DNA of 64,000 nucleotides from VRUE01 sp963774555 (GTDB taxonomy: Bacteria; Actinomycetota; Thermoleophilia; Solirubrobacterales; 70-9): contig CAVZFL010000002.1 in the NCBI GenBank assembly GCA_963774555.1, positions 310,001-374,000 on the forward strand, given 5' to 3'. The notes beneath the pieces are model-generated. The model saw nothing but the letters and a program-made list of their open reading frames with translations. It was not told where the DNA came from and ran no database searches. Positions 1 to 9,257 of this stretch are shown piece after piece (the first letter of the stretch is position 1; every line of letters starts with the position of its first letter). The translations under genes and the position numbers were made by a program.

Positions 1-1165
1 AGAAGCGCTGGCGCGAGATCGAGAAGTCCGCGGCCCGGTAGCGCACCGCCGGCCTGCTCTGCGGGGGCGGCTCGCCGGACGCGACGGCCTCCCCCACTCG
101 CGCCACCCGCGCGGCGATCGCGGCGTCGGCCTCGTCCACGGTGGGAATTCCGAGCGCCGCGGTGGGCCCGTAGCGCCCGTCGATAAGCGGCGAGACGAGC
201 AGCGGCAGCCGTGTCTCGCTCCAGGGGGCGCTGACCGCGGCGCCGGTATCGACCAGCGGCACCGACCTGGCATCGCGGGCGCTGCGCTCCCAGCCCCCGG
301 AGCGCAGCTCGTCGAGCTGCTCGCGCACGGCGGCGTCGTCGATCCAGGCGTCGAGGCCGGCAAAGCGCGGCGAGAGCAGGACGAAGCTCGCCGCCGCGAC
401 GGCGTCGGGGTGCGGGCTGAAGGCGGTCAGGACCGAGCCGTCGGGGCCGGCGAGATCGACCTCCACGCCGTCGCTGCGACCGAGGATGTAGCGCTGGGTG
501 GAGAGCGATATCTCGTCCCAATCGGCCAGCTCGGCGAGGCGGCTGTCGTTCTCCTCCAGGTAGGGGGTGATCTTGAGGAACCAGGTCGGGCGACGGATCA
601 GCCGCACCTCGTTGTGGCAGCGCCAGCAGCGGCCGTCCTCGACCTGCAGCGCCGCCAGCGTCGTGCGGCAGTGATCGCACCAGTCGACGGTGGTGTCGTC
701 GCGGTAGATCAGACCCGCCTCGAAGAGGGTGAGGAAGAGCCACTGCGACCAGCGGTACTGCGCCTCGTCGGAGCTGTAGAAGGCGCGCTCGTAGTCGAAG
801 GAGAAGCCGAGCCGCCTCATCTGCCCCAGCATGCGCTCGCCGCAGCTCTCGACCCAATCCGCCGGCGGCACCTTGCGCTCGATCGCCGCCATCTCGGCCG
901 GCAGACCGAAGGCGTCGAAGCCGAAGCCGAAGAGGACCGCGTCGCCGCGGGCGCGCCGGAAGCGCGCGTAGGCGTCGCCGATCGAGTAGTCCCGCACGTG
1001 GCCCATGTGCAGGTTGCCCGAGGTGAAGGGGCTGGACGGCTTGACGTAGACCGCTCGCTGCCCCGCGGCCGGCACCGGCGTGGCGAACGCATCGCGCCCC
1101 TCCCACGCCGCCTGGCGCTCGGCCTCTATCGCCGCCGCGTCGTAACTGGATCTGCCGCTGCTCAT
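1..1165 (-). CDS. leuS: Leucyl-tRNA synthetase, N-terminal part (runs off left edge)
   Basis: Charges tRNA-Leu with leucine in the cytoplasm. Only the first 388 codons are inside the window; the gene continues beyond base 1. The class I signature is visible as LHMGHVRDYSIGD (about residues 52-64, the HIGH motif as HMGH), followed by FDAFGLPAE, a CDHC/CWRC zinc-type knuckle (about 150-175), the long CP1 editing insertion, and at the window edge the return to the catalytic core as DFSISRQRF, matching the DWLISRQRYWG block of LeuRS. The start is the ATG at 1163-1165, giving an N-terminus of normal length. No frameshift seen. The reading frame is interrupted only by the edge. Confidence 0.93.
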   Translation of the reverse strand, partial: MSSGRSSYDAAAIEAERQAAWEGRDAFATPVPAAGQRAVYVKPSSPFTSGNLHMGHVRDYSIGDAYARFRRARGDAVLFGFGFDAFGLPAEMAAIERKVPPADWVESCGERMLGQMRRLGFSFDYERAFYSSDEAQYRWSQWLFLTLFEAGLIYRDDTTVDWCDHCRTTLAALQVEDGRCWRCHNEVRLIRRPTWFLKITPYLEENDSRLAELADWDEISLSTQRYILGRSDGVEVDLAGPDGSVLTAFSPHPDAVAAASFVLLSPRFAGLDAWIDDAAVREQLDELRSGGWERSARDARSVPLVDTGAAVSAPWSETRLPLLVSPLIDGRYGPTAALGIPTVDEADAAIAARVARVGEAVASGEPPPQSRPAVRYRAADFSISRQRF

Positions 1166-1223
1166 CAGTATCAGGCTCTCCCGTGCATTCCCTTGGCCCC
1201 GGCTGCCTCACGAGCGAGATAAT

Positions 1224-1252
1224 TTGACCATTGAGCTGCGGGCGCTTATCGT
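1224..1252 (+). promoter_or_regulatory. Possible sigma-70-type promoter for the 1353 gene
   Basis: TTGACC at 1224-1229, 17-base spacer, TATCGT at 1247-1252, in an AT-richer patch between the divergent leuS and 1353 genes. A short inverted repeat GAGTCT/AGACTC follows at 1260-1282 and could be an operator. Pattern match only. Confidence 0.3.
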
Positions 1253-1352
1253 CTTGGTTCGAGTCTATATTCGCAGAGACTCATAAAGCACGGCCCCGGC
1301 GGTGCTTGCGACACCCCGGGGCCTGGCCGAGACCTGAAGAGGAGGTCCCAAC

Positions 1353-1712
1353 ATGACAGAGGGTAGAGAACCGGTCGTACTGGTCGAGGGCGGCTTGGAC
1401 GAACGGCTTGTGGAGCGAGCCTTCGAGGCCGCAGCCGCCGGCCCCGCCGCGGAGCGAGTCCGCAACGCGGTGGAGACGGCGATCGACATCATCGAGTCGG
1501 ACCCGGAGGGAGCGCAGCAGGCGCTCTGCGCCTTGCGGGGCGACCCGGGCAAGTTGCAGCGCCTGGAGCATGGGCTCCGCATGAGTCCCGAGCGGGCGAC
1601 CCTGGCGGTCGGCGCGGCGATCCAGGTGGCTCTCGCCGAGCTCGGCTCGGCGAGCCCGAACCTGCGCGCCTGCTGCGAGGAGCTGGTGCGCTGGCTGGAG
1701 GGCGGCTGGTAG
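1353..1712 (+). CDS. Small protein of unknown function
   Basis: Encodes 119 residues that I do not recognise. It is acidic and helix-rich, with alanine-rich amphipathic stretches, two cysteines close together near the C-terminus (LRACCEELV) and no signal peptide or membrane segment, so it is probably a soluble cytoplasmic protein. The start is well supported: the ATG at 1353 is preceded by GAGGAGG about 8 bases upstream, one of the best ribosome binding sites in this window. It stands alone, divergent from leuS and convergent with the methyltransferase gene that ends 8 bases after its stop. GC-rich third positions match the neighbours, so I take it as a real gene. Confidence 0.7.
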   Translation: MTEGREPVVLVEGGLDERLVERAFEAAAAGPAAERVRNAVETAIDIIESDPEGAQQALCALRGDPGKLQRLEHGLRMSPERATLAVGAAIQVALAELGSASPNLRACCEELVRWLEGGW

Positions 1713-1720
1713 GCCCGGCC

Positions 1721-2500
1721 TCAGGCTTTGCGGCCCTCGACGAAGATCTCGAACTGGGTGTCCTTCGGCGGCCGGGGCTTGCCGTTGCCGCGGAAGACGT
1801 TGGCGAGGGTCATGCCGACCGACTCGTAGAGCTCGGTCAGCTCGTCGACCGAGTAGAGGCGCTGGCGGAACGGGATCGGCTCGGGCTTCTCGACGACGCC
1901 GCCGAAAACGATCGGAGTGGTTGAGCCTTCTAAGTAGCGGGTGCGCTTGTCCCAGCGGTGATCGATCAGTTCGACCATCCCCTCGCCCTCGATGTAGGTC
2001 TTCTGGGGCAGGTGCGTTTCGGCGTAGAGGACGTTGGGGAGCTGCATCAGGTTGCCGCCACCCGGTCGCAGCGCCGCCGCGATCACCTCGAAGGTGCGGT
2101 GGTTGTCCTCCTCGGTCTCGAAATAGCCGACCGCCCCGTCGTTGAGGTTGAGCACGAGGTCGAACTCGGCGTCGAGGTCCAGCCGGCGCAGGTCGGCTTC
2201 CCTGAACTCGACGTCACCGGCCTGCATCGCCTCGGCATCGCGGGCCGCGATCTCGAGCAGGTCCGCGGCGATATCGACCCCCAGCACGGAGAAGCCGCGC
2301 TTCGCCAGCTCGATCGCGTGCCGGCCGGTGCCGCAGGCGAGGTCGAGCACGCGGGCACCGGACTCGGGCCGCATCATCGCCAGCGCCCGGTCGATTTCCG
2401 CCTCGGTGCGGTCCGCCCACGGCCGGTCGACGGTGGTCTCCGCCGAGAAGGCGGAGCGGTACCAGTCGGGCTTCACCTCGGTTGCGCCAGCTGCCTCCAT
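1721..2500 (-). CDS. Class I SAM-dependent methyltransferase
   Basis: A 259-residue soluble methyltransferase of the Rossmann type. Motif I is VLDLACGTGRHA (residues 51-62), followed by the acidic end of strand 2 (VLGVDIA), motif II (FREADLRRLDL) and FDLVLNLNDGAVGYF as motif IV; the C-terminal half (IPFRQRLYSVDELTELYES) resembles methyltransferases acting on small molecules or sugars. The substrate cannot be read from sequence. It is the last gene of the minus-strand cluster with the two GT-C-like membrane proteins, GtrA and the GH92 mannosidase (12 bases after the 2513 gene stop), so methylation of a glycan or lipid-linked sugar is a reasonable inference. An ordinary, intact member of its family. 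Confidence 0.85.
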   Translation of the reverse strand: MEAAGATEVKPDWYRSAFSAETTVDRPWADRTEAEIDRALAMMRPESGARVLDLACGTGRHAIELAKRGFSVLGVDIAADLLEIAARDAEAMQAGDVEFREADLRRLDLDAEFDLVLNLNDGAVGYFETEEDNHRTFEVIAAALRPGGGNLMQLPNVLYAETHLPQKTYIEGEGMVELIDHRWDKRTRYLEGSTTPIVFGGVVEKPEPIPFRQRLYSVDELTELYESVGMTLANVFRGNGKPRPPKDTQFEIFVEGRKA

Positions 2501-2512
2501 TACTCAAGGATA

Positions 2513-4888
2513 TTAGCGGGAAGGCACAGCCTCGATCCAGTCCCACGGCCTGCCGCAGAGGCCGCGGGCCCGCTGTGGCGAGAATCGCCGCAGCGGTGGG
2601 TCGTCGTCGGGGCGCGAGATGACCAGTGGCCCGAGCACGCCGTCGGACTGGGCGCTGCCGGGGTGCAGGTCGGGCCCCCCCACGGCGACGGCGACGCTGT
2701 GTCGCCCGCGCCGCATCGGCACGATTCCGAAGTCGAGGTAGTTGCCCGGGGTGTTGAGCTGCTGGCGCAGCGTCCCCACCTCGGCCCCGTCGACCGAGAG
2801 CGTCGCCGCGGGGCGCAGCGAGCCGCCGAGCCAGATCTCCTCGCGCCCGGCGCTCGGAACGTCGACTTCGAGCTCGAATTCGCCGGCCCCCCGGGGATCG
2901 AGATAGGTGCTGCCGATCGAGGACGGAACGAGACCGCCCGAGTGGCTCGCTTCGCCCAGCGGCAGCGCGAGCGGCTCCACCCTCTCCGCGGCGACGAGCC
3001 GGCCGTCGACGGCCCGCGCCCGGGCGGCGAGACGAAGCACGTCGGTACAGCGGGGAGCGCCGGCGGGGTCGACTTCGGTGCCGAGCGCCAGGCGGTCGAG
3101 CGGCGCCGGAGCGGTGGGACGCTTGACCCAAACGTCGTAGAAGCGACCCTGCCAGGCGAGGCGATAGTTCGAGGGCGGCCGGCTCGCCGCGGGGGAGCGG
3201 CGCAGCACCAGCGCCCGGTAGACCTGGATCGCCGAAAGGGAAAACCGGTCGATGTCCGCCGATTCGCCCTTTTCCAGCGTCGACCCGTCGCCCAGGGCAA
3301 CCTGGCGGCGGCGCAGCTCCGAGGCACCCTCCGGGGCCATGTCGCGGAGGAGATGACGGACCCCGTAGGGCTGGTATTCGGTCATCAGCGCCGGTTCGAC
3401 CCCGGCGAAGCGCTTGCCGATCGTCTCCAGCTCGCCGAGCTGGGCACGCGGGCCGAGGCTGACGCCGCCGTAGCCGAGTGCGTTGGACCAGATCACGCCG
3501 CCGGCTAGCAGCAGGGCGGCGATTGCGGCGGCGACGCGCGCCCCGGAGCGGGCCAGGAAGGCCAGGCCGACGAAGGCGAAGAGCAGGGCGAAGGGAGAGA
3601 CGATCGCGTAGGACTTGGCGGCGACCCAGGCCGAGCCGAAGACGGCGATCAGCAGGCAACCGAGCGCCGCACCGCCAAACGCCACGAGCAGCCCCGTGTC
3701 GCGGTCGCGCAGCGACGCCCAGGCACCGGTGAGAGCGGTCATCGCGACGACCGCCATCAGCGCCCCGGCGAGGAAGGCGATGGTCGTTTCTTCGCGGAAA
3801 TCGTGCGCCGGCCAGATCCCAAGCAGGTGCGCCGGGCTGATCGGGCCGGCGAGGTTGCCCAGGTCGGTGCTGGCGCTGAGCAGGAATTTGGTCGATTCGG
3901 GCAGCAGCGGGTGTCCGAGCAGGCCGATCGCGATCAGCGGCACGAGCCAGGCGAGAAAGCGCCAACCGCTCGCCCAGACCCCCTCCAGGCCCCGGTCTCC
4001 GAAGATCAGCAGCGCGGCGACGCCGAACAGCCCCAGCAACCAGGGCCCCGCGCCGAAGCTGACCACACCGACCAGCGCCGCGGCTCCGAGCGCCAGTGGC
4101 AGGAGGCTGCGGAAGCTGGGCCGCTCATCATCGATCGCCAATGGCGCCAGGGCTGCGATCAGCCCCACCAGCACGGCGGTCCCCAGCTCCTTGATCCCGC
4201 CCCACATCGCGTAGGCGAAGATCAACGCGGCCTGCGCGGCGAGGAAGACGCCGGCGGCCCTGAGCGCCGTCGCGATGCGCACTCGCTCGGTCAGCTGCCA
4301 GAGCGTTAGCGCGGTGAAGCTGGCGAGCAGCGCCAGATACGGCTGGAAGACCCAGGCCAGCTCCTCGCCGGAGAGCTTCGCGGCCGTGCCGAAGGGGATG
4401 AAGGCACCGACCGGGTACCAACCGGCCAGGTTGAAGGCCAGCGTCGCCTCGTAGCTCGACGGCGGCAGGCCGGCGAGGCTGCGGCCGTGCTCCATCAGCC
4501 GGTCGGTGATCGCGAACCAGGTCGCCGTATCGTCGAGCTTGATGTAGCCGGCGAAGGTCGACTCGCCGGAGAGGGCGACCGGTGCGGCGAAGACGACGAA
4601 GACGGCGAGGGCGACGAGCACAGCCCAGGGGTCCGGCCGCAGGTTTCGCCGCCCGATCGCGGCGAGGGCGAAGCCGGCGAGGGCGAGCATCGCGGCGAGC
4701 GGCGCGGTCCAGCTCGCCGTGGTCGACGAAGCGGTGGTGGCGAGCCCGACGACCGTCAGCCCCGCCATTCCCAGGGGTGCCAGCAGGGCGCCCGGGATGC
4801 GGCGGCTGGCCAGTGCCTCGATCAGGAGGCCGAAGCCGAGGCAGACCGCCAGAAGCAGCGCCGGAAAGACGATCCAGGCGGCGAGCAC
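2513..4888 (-). CDS. Large polytopic membrane protein, GT-C glycosyltransferase-like
   Basis: A 791-residue protein with about a dozen hydrophobic segments in residues 1-450 and a soluble C-terminal third. The first periplasmic loop carries IKLDDTATWFAITDRL, an acidic Asp-Asp pair in the place where GT-C glycosyltransferases hold their catalytic acid, followed by a GWYPVGAF loop. The C-terminal part is beta-rich (FELEVDVPSAGREEIWLGG, HSVAVAVGGPDLHPG) and looks like a carbohydrate-binding jelly roll. I infer a polyprenyl-phosphate-sugar-dependent transferase acting outside the membrane, but sequence family membership is not proven. The GTG start at 4888 lies 3 bases after the GtrA stop, so the two are very likely translated together. 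Confidence 0.6.
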   Translation of the reverse strand: MLAAWIVFPALLLAVCLGFGLLIEALASRRIPGALLAPLGMAGLTVVGLATTASSTTASWTAPLAAMLALAGFALAAIGRRNLRPDPWAVLVALAVFVVFAAPVALSGESTFAGYIKLDDTATWFAITDRLMEHGRSLAGLPPSSYEATLAFNLAGWYPVGAFIPFGTAAKLSGEELAWVFQPYLALLASFTALTLWQLTERVRIATALRAAGVFLAAQAALIFAYAMWGGIKELGTAVLVGLIAALAPLAIDDERPSFRSLLPLALGAAALVGVVSFGAGPWLLGLFGVAALLIFGDRGLEGVWASGWRFLAWLVPLIAIGLLGHPLLPESTKFLLSASTDLGNLAGPISPAHLLGIWPAHDFREETTIAFLAGALMAVVAMTALTGAWASLRDRDTGLLVAFGGAALGCLLIAVFGSAWVAAKSYAIVSPFALLFAFVGLAFLARSGARVAAAIAALLLAGGVIWSNALGYGGVSLGPRAQLGELETIGKRFAGVEPALMTEYQPYGVRHLLRDMAPEGASELRRRQVALGDGSTLEKGESADIDRFSLSAIQVYRALVLRRSPAASRPPSNYRLAWQGRFYDVWVKRPTAPAPLDRLALGTEVDPAGAPRCTDVLRLAARARAVDGRLVAAERVEPLALPLGEASHSGGLVPSSIGSTYLDPRGAGEFELEVDVPSAGREEIWLGGSLRPAATLSVDGAEVGTLRQQLNTPGNYLDFGIVPMRRGRHSVAVAVGGPDLHPGSAQSDGVLGPLVISRPDDDPPLRRFSPQRARGLCGRPWDWIEAVPSR

Positions 4889-4891
4889 CTT

Positions 4892-5317
4892 CTAGGCGAA
4901 GGTCCAGAGCTTGTTGCCGAGGAAGTTGAAGGGCATCGCAACGGCGACGGCGATCGCCTGGGAGGTGAGGTCCCCCATTCCCGCCCCGTCCACCAGCGCC
5001 TCGAGCACGGCGAGGTTGATCGCCAGCGCGGCGACGCTGACGGTGAAGAAGCGGGCCGCCTGGAAGCCGGCGTGGCCGTCACCCGCGGTGAAGGTCCAGT
5101 GGCGGTTCCAGAAGAAGTTGCTGGTGACGGCGACGGCGAAGGCGGCGACGGCCGCGAGGATGTGGTGGATGCCGAGGTTGCCGCTGAGCAGGGCGAAGAC
5201 GCCGAGGTTGATCAGGTAGCCCGAGACCCCGACCAGGCCGAACTTGATCAGCTGCCACCAGCTCGCCGGGCGGCGGGCGGCAGCGCTGAGCCGATAGGCG
5301 AATTCCGCTGCACTCAC
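4892..5317 (-). CDS. GtrA-family membrane protein
   Basis: A 141-residue protein with four predicted membrane helices and the GtrA hallmarks: IKFGLVGVSGYLINLGVFAL at the first helix, FFWNRHWTFTAG after the second, and a C-terminal FNFLGNKLWTF. Family members are thought to flip or help present undecaprenyl-linked sugars to GT-C transferases, in O-antigen, arabinogalactan or teichoic acid decoration. The GTG start at 5317 overlaps the stop of the upstream glycosyltransferase as GTGA, and the next gene begins 3 bases after its stop. That tight packing between two GT-C-like proteins supports a role supplying lipid-linked sugar to them. Confidence 0.88.
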   Translation of the reverse strand: MSAAEFAYRLSAAARRPASWWQLIKFGLVGVSGYLINLGVFALLSGNLGIHHILAAVAAFAVAVTSNFFWNRHWTFTAGDGHAGFQAARFFTVSVAALAINLAVLEALVDGAGMGDLTSQAIAVAVAMPFNFLGNKLWTFA

Positions 5318-6786
5318 GGTTCGACCCCGCCGGGGAAGTCGGCGACGACGGCGTTGACGCCGAAGCCGGTCCGCAGGTGGCTGAGCGCGTAGAAGGGGAT
5401 TTGGTGGACGCGGTTCGACATGTAGCGGGTCAGGGTGAGGCGCTCGAACCTTACCCGGGCGACTGGGTGGAATGACGGTGGCAAGCCGCTTGGCTGCCCC
5501 ACCGTCGACTTGCTGATCACGTCGATCTCGCGCATCGGCGTTTCGCCGCTGTAGATCCGCAGGGCGTGATCGCGGAGGTAGAAGCGGATCGGGTCGGCCG
5601 CGAGCTTCCAGCTGACGATCGCGCGCGGAACCCGCGGCGGGCCGAGCTCGTCGGTGATCGCGCGGAAATCGGGACGCTGCAGGTTCGGCGTCTGGGTGAC
5701 GTGGACGCCGAAGGCGATCCAGTAGGCGCAGAGCACGACCGCGAGCAGCAGGCCGAGCCGCCGGGCACCGTCGACGGCGAAGCCGATCGCGGCGGCGACC
5801 GCAAGCGGCACCAAGGCCGGCAGCAGGTTGCGCTCGACTATGTAGTCCTTGCCGAATACGACGGCGAGCAGCGCCAGCGCCGCGACGCCGAGCCCGACGA
5901 CGAGACCGACCGCTGCCCCGCGCCGCTCCGATCTCGAGCCGCGAAATGCGACGAGCAGGAGGGCGACCCCGATCAGGGCCACCGGAAGCAGCGCGTAGCG
6001 CTCGCGCGGAGGCTCGGCGATGACGTGGCCGGTCTCGCCGATCAGGAAGCTGATCCCGGTCTGGAAGAAGCGGGTCGAGAGCGGCGTGAAGTCGATCCAA
6101 CCGATGTGTTTCGGGTTGACCTGGGCGTCGATCAGCGGCAGCAGGGCAAGACCGACGAGGGCGACGGCGGCAAGCGCCGGCAGCACCACACGCCAGCGCG
6201 AGCGCAGCGCGACGAGCAGCCAGAGCGCCTCGATCGCAACCGCGAAGACGGCGAAGTAGTGACTGCAGAGGGCGAGTGCCGAGGTCAGCGCCCAGAGCGC
6301 CAGGTCGCGGCCGCCGCGGGTGCGCAGGGCGCGGGCGAAGAAGAAGAGGGAAGCGGCGCAGAAGAAGACCAGCACGGCATAGGAGCGGGCCTCCTGCGAG
6401 TACCAGATCAGCATCGGGTTGACGGCGACCAGAGCAGCCGCGATCAAGCCGGCACGGCGGCTCGCTAGCTCCGCCCCGATGCAGTAAGCCAAGGGCACGG
6501 CTGCCAGGCCGAAAAGGGCCGAGAGCGAGCGCAGTCCGAACTCCCCGGTCCCGGAGGCCTTCGCCCAGGCCCAGGCGAGCACGTAGTAGAGGGGCGGGTT
6601 GGACTCGCTCCCCTTCACCGCGTGCAGCATGTCGGTGAAGCTGCCCGGGATGACCCGCGCGGCGGTGATCACCTCGTCGTGGTGGAAGCTCTGCACGTCG
6701 AGGCTGGCGAAGCGCAGAGCGGCACCGAGGGCGGTCAGGAGTGCGAGCGCCCAGAGGGCGCCGGCGCGGTTCGGGGAGAGGGTCAA
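5314..6786 (-). CDS. GT-C family glycosyltransferase (ArnT/PMT type)
   Basis: About 490 residues with many membrane helices. The first external loop has SFHHDEVITAARVIPG (HHDE near residues 35-38), the acidic motif of ArnT/PMT-like glycosyltransferases, and the typical NPPLYYVLAWAWAKASG helix and ARSYAVLVFF segment follow. Such enzymes move a sugar from a polyprenyl phosphate to a protein, lipid or glycan outside the membrane. I place the start at the TTG 6784-6786, which overlaps the GH92 stop as TTGA; a longer frame reading into the GH92 gene has arginine-rich, shadow-like sequence. The C-terminus overlaps GtrA by 4 bases. Acceptor and donor are unknown; mannose would fit the neighbouring mannosidase. 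Confidence 0.83.
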   Translation of the reverse strand: MTLSPNRAGALWALALLTALGAALRFASLDVQSFHHDEVITAARVIPGSFTDMLHAVKGSESNPPLYYVLAWAWAKASGTGEFGLRSLSALFGLAAVPLAYCIGAELASRRAGLIAAALVAVNPMLIWYSQEARSYAVLVFFCAASLFFFARALRTRGGRDLALWALTSALALCSHYFAVFAVAIEALWLLVALRSRWRVVLPALAAVALVGLALLPLIDAQVNPKHIGWIDFTPLSTRFFQTGISFLIGETGHVIAEPPRERYALLPVALIGVALLLVAFRGSRSERRGAAVGLVVGLGVAALALLAVVFGKDYIVERNLLPALVPLAVAAAIGFAVDGARRLGLLLAVVLCAYWIAFGVHVTQTPNLQRPDFRAITDELGPPRVPRAIVSWKLAADPIRFYLRDHALRIYSGETPMREIDVISKSTVGQPSGLPPSFHPVARVRFERLTLTRYMSNRVHQIPFYALSHLRTGFGVNAVVADFPGGVEP

Positions 6787-9257
6787 GGCGAGCAGGGACC
6801 GTTCGGCATCCGGCGGCCGGGGCCGAAGGACGGAGGTGCGGCCGCGGCGGAGCTGCCCCAGCGGCGATCGGGGCGCGTGCCGAGCCGGTAGTCGAGGCGA
6901 GCGCCGTGGGCGAGGTCGCAGTAGCCGATCCACGGGCGGGCGTAGGCCCCGCCGTTCAGCCGCAGGCCCTGGATGTAGGGCGCGCCGTCCGGGGCGATCT
7001 CGACCTCGTGCTTCTTCTTGCCATGACCACGGATCGCCCGGCCGCTGGCGCGAATGACCAGGCGCCGTCCGTGCGGCAGGGCGATCGAGGCGCGGGAGAA
7101 GAGCGGGCTGGCGATCGCCAGCATCCCGACCCCCGGCACCGCCGGGTAGAGGCCGAGGGCGCCGAAGACGTACCAGGAGGAGAGCGTGCCGAGGTCGTCG
7201 TTGCCGGGATACCCGGACGGCGAGGTGCCGTAGAGGCGCAGGGCTCGGCGCACCGCGTCCTGGGTCCGGTACGGCTGCCGCAGCCAGTCGTAGAGCCAGG
7301 GGACGCCCAGGGTCGGCTCGTTGCCGAGCAGGGCGTGGTCGGTGTGCGTGCCGCCCGGGCCGCCGTTCAGCCTGCGCAGGAAGTGGCCCAGCCGGGCGCT
7401 GGCCTTTGCCCTGCCGCCGATCATGCGAAAGAGCCCGGCGGGGTCATGGGGGACCATCCACGAGTACTGGACGGAATCCCCCTCGACGAATCCGCCGCCG
7501 TGCAGGTTGTCGTAATGGGCTGGAAACTCGCCATTTTCATAGCGCGGCTCGATCTGAGCGCTGCGGCGGTTGAAGAGATTGCGCCAATTGCCTGAACGTT
7601 GCATAAAGCGGCCGTAGGTGGCGCGATCCTGCAACCCCCGGGCGGCGAATTGGGCGATGGCGAAGTCGTCGCCCGCGTACTCCAGCGTCGTCGCCGCCGA
7701 GCCCCAGACGCTGTCGGGGCTGCCGTAGATCGAGTTCGCGTTGCGGACGTTGGTGTCGAGGTCGAAGGGGACGTAGCCGAGCGCCAGGTACTGAGCCAGA
7801 CCTTGGCGCTCGAGGTATTCGCCGTTGGCGCTGCTGCAGGGTTCGTCGGCGCCCTTCAGCATCGCCGCCAGGGCTCCCGCCCGGTCGAAGGCGGTGGCGC
7901 CGAAGGCCGCGGCGGAGGCGATCAGCGGATCGGCCGAGTCGCCGACCATCGTCATGCTCTGCCCGTTGGCGTAGGGCCAGCGCGGCAGGCAGCCGCTCTC
8001 GGCGGCGTCGGCGAGCAGCGAGCGGACCATCTGGCTCGCCCGCCGCGGGGCGAGGATCGAGAGCAGCTGGATCTGCGTGCGGTAGGTGTCCCAGCCGGAG
8101 AAGTCGGCGTACTGAACGCGGCCGCTCGCCTGGTGCAGGAGGCCGTCCATGCCGACGTAGGCGCCGCCGACGTCGCTGAAGGTCCGCGGCGCCAGGCCGG
8201 CGTGGTAGAGCGCGGTGTAGAAAGTGTCGAGAAGGCGATCGGGTCCTCCCCCGACGTCGATTCGTCCCAGCCACTTGTTCCAGTCCCCCTCCGCGCGCTT
8301 GACGACCGTGCCAAAGCCGAGGCCGGGGTTTTCCGCGGCGAGGTTGGCGCGGGCGTCCTCGACGCTGACGAAGGAAACGCCGACACGGACGACGACGGTG
8401 CGGTTGTGGCGGGTGTCGAAGCTGGCGTAGGCGCCGGCGTCGGCGCTCGTCTGCGGGTTGGACGGCGGCGTCTGGCTGTCGCTGGCCGCGGTCCCCCCCT
8501 CCACCTGTCTGTCGCCTTCCCAGGTGCCGAAGCCGGCGAAGGGTCGGGCGAAGACCGCGGCGATGTAGACCCGGTAGCGGGGACGCTGCCCGCAGAAGAG
8601 GCCGCTCGACGCGGTCCCGTCGATCTCATGTCGGGCCGGGTCGATCTGAACGGCGGCGAAGTCGTCGGGCTGGGCGCTGCCGCCGGCGTTGACGAGGACG
8701 CTTGCGTGCGGATTGCGGGGGAAGGTGAAGCGCGCCATCCCGGTGCGGGTGGTCGCGGTCAGCTCGGTTTCGATCGCGCCGCCGCGGACCGGATTGAGGC
8801 GGACCGAGTAGTAGCCCGGCCGGCCGCTCTCGTGAGCGTGGGAGAAGCCGGGCTGGAAGTCGCCGTCGAGCGAGGAGCTGCGGGCGGCAGGAGACGATTC
8901 GAGCGGCTCGGTCGTCGGCAGGAAGGGGAAGTCGCCGTAGAGCGAGCAGCCGGCGCCGGAGAGGTGGGTGAGGCTGAATCCCTTGATGTGGGAGTCGCGG
9001 TAGTCGTAGCTGCCCCGCCCGTTGCGGTCGGCCGGGGTCGTGTCGGGGCTCCACTGGACCATGCCGAAGGGGGCGGCCGCGCCGGGGAAGTTGTGGCCGC
9101 CGCCGAAGCTGTCGTGGCCGGGCCTGGTGCCGGCGAAGACGTGCACGCGGTCGGCGAGGCCAACCGCGTGCGCAGCCGGTGCGATTGCTGCGAGAAGGGC
9201 GAACGCGACCGCGGCGGCGATGCCTGGGCGTCGGATCAAGAGCTGAACGTTAGACAT
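6783..9257 (-). CDS. Secreted GH92 alpha-mannosidase
   Basis: An 824-residue glycoside hydrolase family 92 enzyme, a calcium-dependent exo-alpha-mannosidase family. Residues 1-31 form a signal peptide ending APAAHA. The N-terminal beta domain has HDSFGGGHNFPGAAAPFGM and LTHLSGAGCSLYGDFPF; the (alpha/alpha)6 domain has GFVEGDSVQYSWMVPHD (the glutamate is the expected acid) and GNDDLGTLSSWYVFGALGLY (expected base region). It would release mannose from glycans outside the cell. The ATG at 9257 gives the signal peptide directly; a longer frame starting at 9320 would translate the palindrome A1 and is rejected. First gene of the glycan cluster; its last 4 bases overlap the glycosyltransferase start. 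Confidence 0.92.
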   Translation of the reverse strand: MSNVQLLIRRPGIAAAVAFALLAAIAPAAHAVGLADRVHVFAGTRPGHDSFGGGHNFPGAAAPFGMVQWSPDTTPADRNGRGSYDYRDSHIKGFSLTHLSGAGCSLYGDFPFLPTTEPLESSPAARSSSLDGDFQPGFSHAHESGRPGYYSVRLNPVRGGAIETELTATTRTGMARFTFPRNPHASVLVNAGGSAQPDDFAAVQIDPARHEIDGTASSGLFCGQRPRYRVYIAAVFARPFAGFGTWEGDRQVEGGTAASDSQTPPSNPQTSADAGAYASFDTRHNRTVVVRVGVSFVSVEDARANLAAENPGLGFGTVVKRAEGDWNKWLGRIDVGGGPDRLLDTFYTALYHAGLAPRTFSDVGGAYVGMDGLLHQASGRVQYADFSGWDTYRTQIQLLSILAPRRASQMVRSLLADAAESGCLPRWPYANGQSMTMVGDSADPLIASAAAFGATAFDRAGALAAMLKGADEPCSSANGEYLERQGLAQYLALGYVPFDLDTNVRNANSIYGSPDSVWGSAATTLEYAGDDFAIAQFAARGLQDRATYGRFMQRSGNWRNLFNRRSAQIEPRYENGEFPAHYDNLHGGGFVEGDSVQYSWMVPHDPAGLFRMIGGRAKASARLGHFLRRLNGGPGGTHTDHALLGNEPTLGVPWLYDWLRQPYRTQDAVRRALRLYGTSPSGYPGNDDLGTLSSWYVFGALGLYPAVPGVGMLAIASPLFSRASIALPHGRRLVIRASGRAIRGHGKKKHEVEIAPDGAPYIQGLRLNGGAYARPWIGYCDLAHGARLDYRLGTRPDRRWGSSAAAAPPSFGPGRRMPNGPCSP

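Noticed and set aside
1958..3508. A 516-codon plus-strand open frame
   Set aside because: It is antisense to the methyltransferase and the GT-C-like protein; composition is Arg/Gly/Asp-rich without motifs, typical of a shadow frame in GC-rich DNA.
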